Positions 41,339 to 44,478 of a stretch of DNA of 44,478 nucleotides are shown piece after piece. Position 1 is the first letter of the stretch. Every line of letters starts with the position of its first letter. The position numbers and the translations under genes are program-made. Under the pieces are notes generated by a model. That model did no database searches and was not told the origin of the DNA. It was given only the letters and a program-made list of their open reading frames with translations. The stretch spans positions 1-44,478 of the forward strand of contig CALLYK010000174.1 in assembly GCA_937858365.1 (NCBI GenBank). The letters are read 5' to 3'. This DNA is from an uncultured Isosphaeraceae bacterium (GTDB taxonomy: Bacteria > Planctomycetota > Planctomycetia > Isosphaerales > Isosphaeraceae).

Positions 41339-42004
41339 TCAGACGGCTCCGGACTCCGCCCCGGCTCGCAGTCTCCCGATCGCCCCCGCATAGTCGCCGC
41401 CCGCGAACACCGCCGATCCGGCGACCAGCACGTCGGCTCCGGCGCCCGCCACGAGCCGCGCGGTCTCCGGCGTGATGCCGCCATCGACCTCGAGCCGGAT
41501 GTCGCGGTCGCCGATCGTGGCGCGGACGCGGGCGATCTTCTCGCTCATGGCCGGGATGTAGGACTGGCCGCCGAAACCAGGGTTGACCGTCATCACGAGC
41601 ACGAGGTCGAGCCTGTCGAGCACCCACTCGATGGCCTCTACCGGCGTCGCCGGGCAGAGCGCCACGCCCGCCTTCTTGCCGAGCCCGCGGATCGCCTGCA
41701 GCGAGCGGTCGAGGTGCGGGCTCGCCTCAGCGTGCAGTGTGATGACGTCCGCGCCGGCCTTGGCGAACGCCTCGAGGTAGGGGTCGGCGGGTGCGATCAT
41801 CAGGTGCACGTCGAGCGGCTTCCTGGTGTGTGGCCGGATCGCCGCGACCACGGCTGGCCCGATGGTGATGTTGGGGACGAAATGCCCGTCCATGACGTCG
41901 ACGTGCACCCAGTCGCAGCCGGCGGCATCGATAGCCCGCACCTCCTCGCCCAGGCGCGCGAAGTCGGCGGACAGGATCGAGGGGGCGATGGCGATCGGGC
42001 GCAT
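41339..42004 (-). CDS. rpe: Ribulose-phosphate 3-epimerase
   Basis: It interconverts ribulose 5-phosphate and xylulose 5-phosphate (pentose phosphate pathway/Calvin cycle). This 221-residue TIM barrel starts at ATG 42004. Motifs are [17 protein letters not shown], the metal-binding [55 protein letters not shown] and [12 protein letters not shown], and a phosphate-binding end ([10 protein letters not shown]). All catalytic His/Asp positions are present. The gene is divergent from the next SDR gene, with 88 bp between starts. Confidence 0.95.
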   Translation of the reverse strand: MRPIAIAPSILSADFARLGEEVRAIDAAGCDWVHVDVMDGHFVPNITIGPAVVAAIRPHTRKPLDVHLMIAPADPYLEAFAKAGADVITLHAEASPHLDRSLQAIRGLGKKAGVALCPATPVEAIEWVLDRLDLVLVMTVNPGFGGQSYIPAMSEKIARVRATIGDRDIRLEVDGGITPETARLVAGAGADVLVAGSAVFAGGDYAGAIGRLRAGAESGAV

Positions 42005-42092
42005 GCGTGGTCTCTCCCGTGGCTGTGCTACGACAATAGCGCTAGCACGGACACGGTTCACGACCCACGGCGCCCCGACAAGAGGCGGAAGC

Positions 42093-42962
42093 ATGTCCAC
42101 AAGGCTCGACCGCTGGCTCGAGAGATGGCGACGCCGGCACTGGCGGCCCGGCCCTGGCAGCGGCCGCTATGCCGGCATGCGGCCGCTTGCCGTGGTCACC
42201 GGAGCCAGCGAGGGCATCGGTCTCGCCTTCGCACGAGAGCTCGCCCGGAACGGACATGACCTGCTGCTGGTAGCGCGTAGCGAGAAGCGGCTGGCGAAGG
42301 TCGCGGCCGAACTCTCGGCGGGTGGCGTCGTCGCCTTCACGTGCCCGGCCGACCTCGCCACCGAGGCCGGCTGCGCGGCTGTGGAGGCGGCGCTGTCGGC
42401 GCACGAGGCCTATGCCGACATCCTGGTCAACAACGCCGGGATAGGCATCGGCGGCGACTTCGCTGCGCAGCCGCCGGAGCGCCTCCGCCAGCTCATCGAT
42501 CTCAATATGCGGGCGACGACCGACCTGATGCGACGCTTCCTGCCCGGCATGCTGGAGCGCGGGCAGGGCGGCATCCTCAACGTCGCCTCGCTCGGTGGCA
42601 TGCTGCCCGGACCGCAGCAGGCGGCCTACTATGCGAGCAAGGCTTATGTCATCTCGCTGACCGAGGCGGTGGCGGAGGAGACGAAAGGCCAGGGCGTGCG
42701 GGTGTGTGCCGTCGTACCCGGCCCGGTTGCGACAAAGTTCCACGCTCGCATGGACGCCGAACATTCGTACTTTTTGCGCCTTATCGGCGTCATGCGTCCG
42801 GAGACGGTAGCTCGTTCCGGTCTGAACGGCTTCCGGTGGGGGCTGACCTTGATCTACCCAGGGGTCCTTCACCATATCTATGCGGTGGCGCTGCGCCTCC
42901 TGCCGCACCGGTTCATTCTGCCGGTCGTCGCCTGGATGCTGCGGCCGAGACGAATGGGCTGA
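42093..42962 (+). CDS. Short-chain dehydrogenase/reductase, canonical
   Basis: This 289-residue protein starts at ATG 42093 after AGAGGCGGA. It has the NADP-type loop [32 protein letters not shown], the catalytic Ser in [15 protein letters not shown] and a full YxxxK in [21 protein letters not shown] 40-residue basic N-terminal extension ([20 protein letters not shown]) and a hydrophobic, basic C-terminal end ([18 protein letters not shown]) suggest membrane association. The proline motif [14 protein letters not shown] is typical of DltE/YqjQ-like SDRs acting on lipid or sterol-like substrates. The exact substrate is unknown. Confidence 0.88.
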   Translation: MSTRLDRWLERWRRRHWRPGPGSGRYAGMRPLAVVTGASEGIGLAFARELARNGHDLLLVARSEKRLAKVAAELSAGGVVAFTCPADLATEAGCAAVEAALSAHEAYADILVNNAGIGIGGDFAAQPPERLRQLIDLNMRATTDLMRRFLPGMLERGQGGILNVASLGGMLPGPQQAAYYASKAYVISLTEAVAEETKGQGVRVCAVVPGPVATKFHARMDAEHSYFLRLIGVMRPETVARSGLNGFRWGLTLIYPGVLHHIYAVALRLLPHRFILPVVAWMLRPRRMG

Positions 42963-42966
42963 CGCG

Positions 42967-43764
42967 ATGCTCGATGCGAGATCACTCGATGCGAGATCAC
43001 AGGGCAGCACGGAGGCAGAGCCGCCGGCGGCGCCTATGCCCGCCCGCCATCGCGCCCCAGAGGCGGAGCCGAAGCCCATCCTCGTCATCATGCACGGCGA
43101 GCATTCGTGCCCCGGCCGTGTCGGCCAGGCTCTCCGCCGGCGCGGCCATCGCCTGGAGGCGCGCAAGCCGCGCTTCGGCTGTGAGCTGCCGCGCACCCTC
43201 GCCGACTATTCCGGCGTCGTCATCTTCGGCGGCCCGATGAGCTGCAACGACGGCGACGACTACATCAAGCAGGAGATCGACTTCATCGGCGTGGCCCTGA
43301 AGGAGGAGAAGCCGTTCCTCGGCGTCTGCCTCGGCGCGCAGATGCTGGCCAAGCACCTCGGCGCCAAGGTCGACAGCCACGCCGACCAGAATGTCGAGAT
43401 CGGGTACTATCCTCTCACCCCCACGTCGGAAGGCCGCCGCATCGGTGCGTGGCCCAATCGGGTCTACCATTGGCACCGCGAGGGCTTTCAACTGCCGACG
43501 GGCGCCCGTCTGCTGGCGACCGGCGACACCTTCGAGAACCAAGCCTTCGTCTACGGCAAGGCCGCCGTCGGCGTGCAGTTCCACCCCGAGATCACCTACA
43601 GCCTGGTCAACCGCTGGACCGTGCTCGCGGGCGACTGGGAGCGCCAGAAGGGCGCGCAATGTCGCTCGGCCCAGCTCGACGGCCACATGCTGCACGCGAC
43701 CGCCGTGCATGGCTGGCTCGAGAGCATGCTCGGACACTGGTTGGCTGCGACGGTGGCCGCGTAG
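42967..43764 (+). CDS. Class I glutamine amidotransferase domain protein
   Basis: This 265-residue protein (if started at ATG 42967; ATG 43036 would give 242) has the triad of class I amidotransferases: Cys121 in FLGVCLGAQMLAKHLG, and His206 and Glu208 in AVGVQFHPEITYSL. The oxyanion-hole glycines lie in YSGVVIFGGPMSCND. It resembles stand-alone GMP-synthase-like or gamma-glutamyl-polyamine-hydrolase-like proteins. It would hydrolyse glutamine or a gamma-glutamyl compound; no synthetase partner is adjacent. The N-terminal segment LDARSLDARSQ is encoded by a 15-bp tandem repeat, which makes the upstream start less certain. It follows the SDR gene by 4 bp, so the two are probably co-expressed. 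Confidence 0.88.
   Translation: MLDARSLDARSQGSTEAEPPAAPMPARHRAPEAEPKPILVIMHGEHSCPGRVGQALRRRGHRLEARKPRFGCELPRTLADYSGVVIFGGPMSCNDGDDYIKQEIDFIGVALKEEKPFLGVCLGAQMLAKHLGAKVDSHADQNVEIGYYPLTPTSEGRRIGAWPNRVYHWHREGFQLPTGARLLATGDTFENQAFVYGKAAVGVQFHPEITYSLVNRWTVLAGDWERQKGAQCRSAQLDGHMLHATAVHGWLESMLGHWLAATVAA
42971..43000. repeat. Tandem 15-bp direct repeat
   Basis: TCGATGCGAGATCAC occurs twice head to tail, in frame at the 5' end of the amidotransferase gene (residues LDARS-LDARS). Confidence 0.9.
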
Positions 43765-43827
43765 ATCGCTTCTGCCGCCGCGCGCCGTTGTGCTAGCCTG
43801 ACCGCTTCGGCAGCAGCGACGGGTGCC

Positions 43828-44020
43828 ATGCTCTTCCTCGGGATCGACGGTGGCGGCTCCAGGTGCCGGGCCCGGCTCAGAGACGAGCGTGGCCTTCTGC
43901 TGGGCGAGGGCGAGGGGGGACCGGCCAACATCCGCAGCGACTTCGCGGGCTCGGTGCGCTCGATCTCCGAGGCGGCCGAGCGCGCGCTTGCTTCTGCCGG
44001 GGTTCCGCGGGGGATGGCTG
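43828..44020 (+). CDS. BadF/BadG/BcrA/BcrD-type (N-acetylglucosamine-kinase-like) ATPase, N-terminal fragment
   Basis: The start ATG 43828 is followed by LFLGIDGGGSRCRARLRDER, the phosphate-1 loop of sugar-kinase-like ASKHA ATPases, then GEGEGGPANIRSDFAGSVRS and an alanine-rich helix to about residue 62. After about 44,020 the frame stays open to the window edge, but the encoded residues stop looking like the kinase and become the antisense of a nusA fragment, then a membrane protein. Only about 64 real residues remain of a family normally near 300. The likely substrate in the intact gene is an amino sugar. It lies 63 bp after the amidotransferase. Confidence 0.65.
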
Positions 44021-44270
44021 CGGAGCTTCATGCCGGCCTCAGCCGCCATTTCGGCGAGCCGTTCTTGCTCACGCTTCTGACGACGTGCTTCTGCCGCCAC
44101 GGCCTCTGCCTGTTCGGCACGTTCCTCGGCCTGTTCAACGATGAGGTTGGCCGTTTCCTCGCTCAGGTTGCCCATGGCCATCAGCGCATCGGGCTCGATG
44201 ATCGACAGGTCGTCGTAGGACAAAAATCCTTCGCCCACCAGCCGCTCACGCTGGGGCTGGTGTACGGCGA
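44010..44270. other. Two probable chimeric junctions near the right end
   Basis: A kinase N-terminus (plus strand), a NusA C-terminus (minus strand) and a membrane protein (plus strand) follow one another with no start, stop or spacer between them. The changes lie near 44,020-44,035 and 44,245-44,265. Confidence 0.55.
44030..44250 (-). CDS. nusA: NusA C-terminal fragment
   Basis: The minus strand reads LVGEGFLSYDDLSIIEPDAL, then MAMGNLSEETANLIVEQAEE, and a charged Ala/Glu/Arg-rich coiled tail down to about 44,030. The GFLSYDDLS-I/V-IEPDALM segment is the helix-hairpin-helix end of the transcription factor NusA, in a form I associate with planctomycetes. About 73 residues are present. Both ends are lost: upstream into a plus-strand membrane protein and downstream into the kinase fragment. 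No stop or start is visible, so this is an inserted or mis-joined piece. Confidence 0.6.
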
Positions 44271-44478
44271 CCCCGTGCAACGCACCGCGCACCGGCGGCT
44301 GTACACGTGGGCGCCCGTCGTCGCCATCGTGCTCATCGCCGTCGGGCTGAACGTGAGCCTCACGCTGGTGGGTCTGATGGCCGGGCTGTGGAACGCCGAG
44401 CACACGCTCATGCAGCGCTACGGCATCGTGCGGATCTACGGCCGCAAGGCCGGCCAGCACGACGGCCGCCTCGAGCGG
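44260..44478 (+). CDS. Membrane-protein fragment, actinobacterial style
   Basis: The last 219 bases read LVYGDPVQRTAHRRLYTWAP, a hydrophobic helix VVAIVLIAVGLNVSLTLVGL, then AEHTLMQRYGIVRIYGRKAG, running off the window end. The AEHTLMQRYG and RIYGRKAG motif is one I associate with small actinobacterial membrane proteins. The family has no function that I know. The start is missing. It is in the same frame as the kinase start at 43828 only because of the joins. Confidence 0.5.
   Translation, partial: MYGDPVQRTAHRRLYTWAPVVAIVLIAVGLNVSLTLVGLMAGLWNAEHTLMQRYGIVRIYGRKAGQHDGRLER

Overview
The window does not read as one genome. From gene families and the way reading frames break off, I infer at least five stitched pieces. 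(1) 1 to about 375 is a fragment of an ankyrin-repeat gene on the minus strand, from an unplaced bacterium. (2) About 378 to 24,340 is high-GC planctomycete DNA of Isosphaera/Gemmata type. (3) About 24,340 to 44,020 is high-GC alphaproteobacterial DNA of Hyphomicrobiales type. (4) About 44,030-44,250 is a C-terminal nusA fragment on the minus strand, planctomycete-like. (5) About 44,260-44,478 is part of an actinobacterial-looking membrane protein. The joins cut genes, one of them inside the glycine-rich loop of accC, so a chimeric assembly is the simplest reading. No database search was possible, so the taxonomic labels are judgements from protein style.

Planctomycete part. It starts with a 5'-truncated K+-independent H+-pumping pyrophosphatase, then a secreted CxxCH protein on the opposite strand. 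A 1,257-bp ISAs1-type insertion sequence (4554-5810, terminal inverted repeats visible, transposase frameshifted at a C8 run) separates two different, convergent, truncated outer-membrane porin genes, with no target-site duplication. Next come a small Sm-like protein, a TPM-domain membrane protein with a glycine-rich tail, a divergent PRPP synthetase, and a ruvA-ruvB locus with a tandem pair of zinc-ribbon membrane proteins between the two Holliday-junction genes. A DinB-fold protein, a YHYH/EF-hand secreted protein, a lipoprotein and a planctomycete 'STGPKTP' protein follow. The most interesting gene is at 17,787-22,244 on the minus strand. It encodes a 1,485-residue protein with a complete but heavily interrupted adenosine deaminase domain at its C-terminus and about 720 unassigned residues in front, including what looks like a Glu-substituted pseudo-receiver domain. 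It recalls the deaminases of RADAR (RdrB) and CARF-deaminases (Cad1), but it stands alone, with no RdrA ATPase and no CRISPR locus. A SAM-dependent methyltransferase lies upstream of it.

Alphaproteobacterial part. Eleven genes run in one direction on the minus strand: hyuB, hyuA, livG, livF, livH, livM, a periplasmic binding protein, bioY, pxpA, a short biotin carrier and biotin carboxylase. Together they suggest import of an amide, lactam or amino-acid-like compound by a branched-chain-type ABC transporter, ring opening by hydantoinase/oxoprolinase enzymes, and a biotin-dependent branch served by a dedicated biotin importer. Upstream are glycine C-acetyltransferase (kbl), an ornithine cyclodeaminase/mu-crystallin family reductase, msrA with a small membrane protein, a YxxxK-lacking SDR, ribulose-phosphate 3-epimerase, a canonical SDR and a glutamine amidotransferase. 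A BadF-type kinase then begins and is lost at the last joins. I saw no tRNA, rRNA or CRISPR array anywhere in the window.
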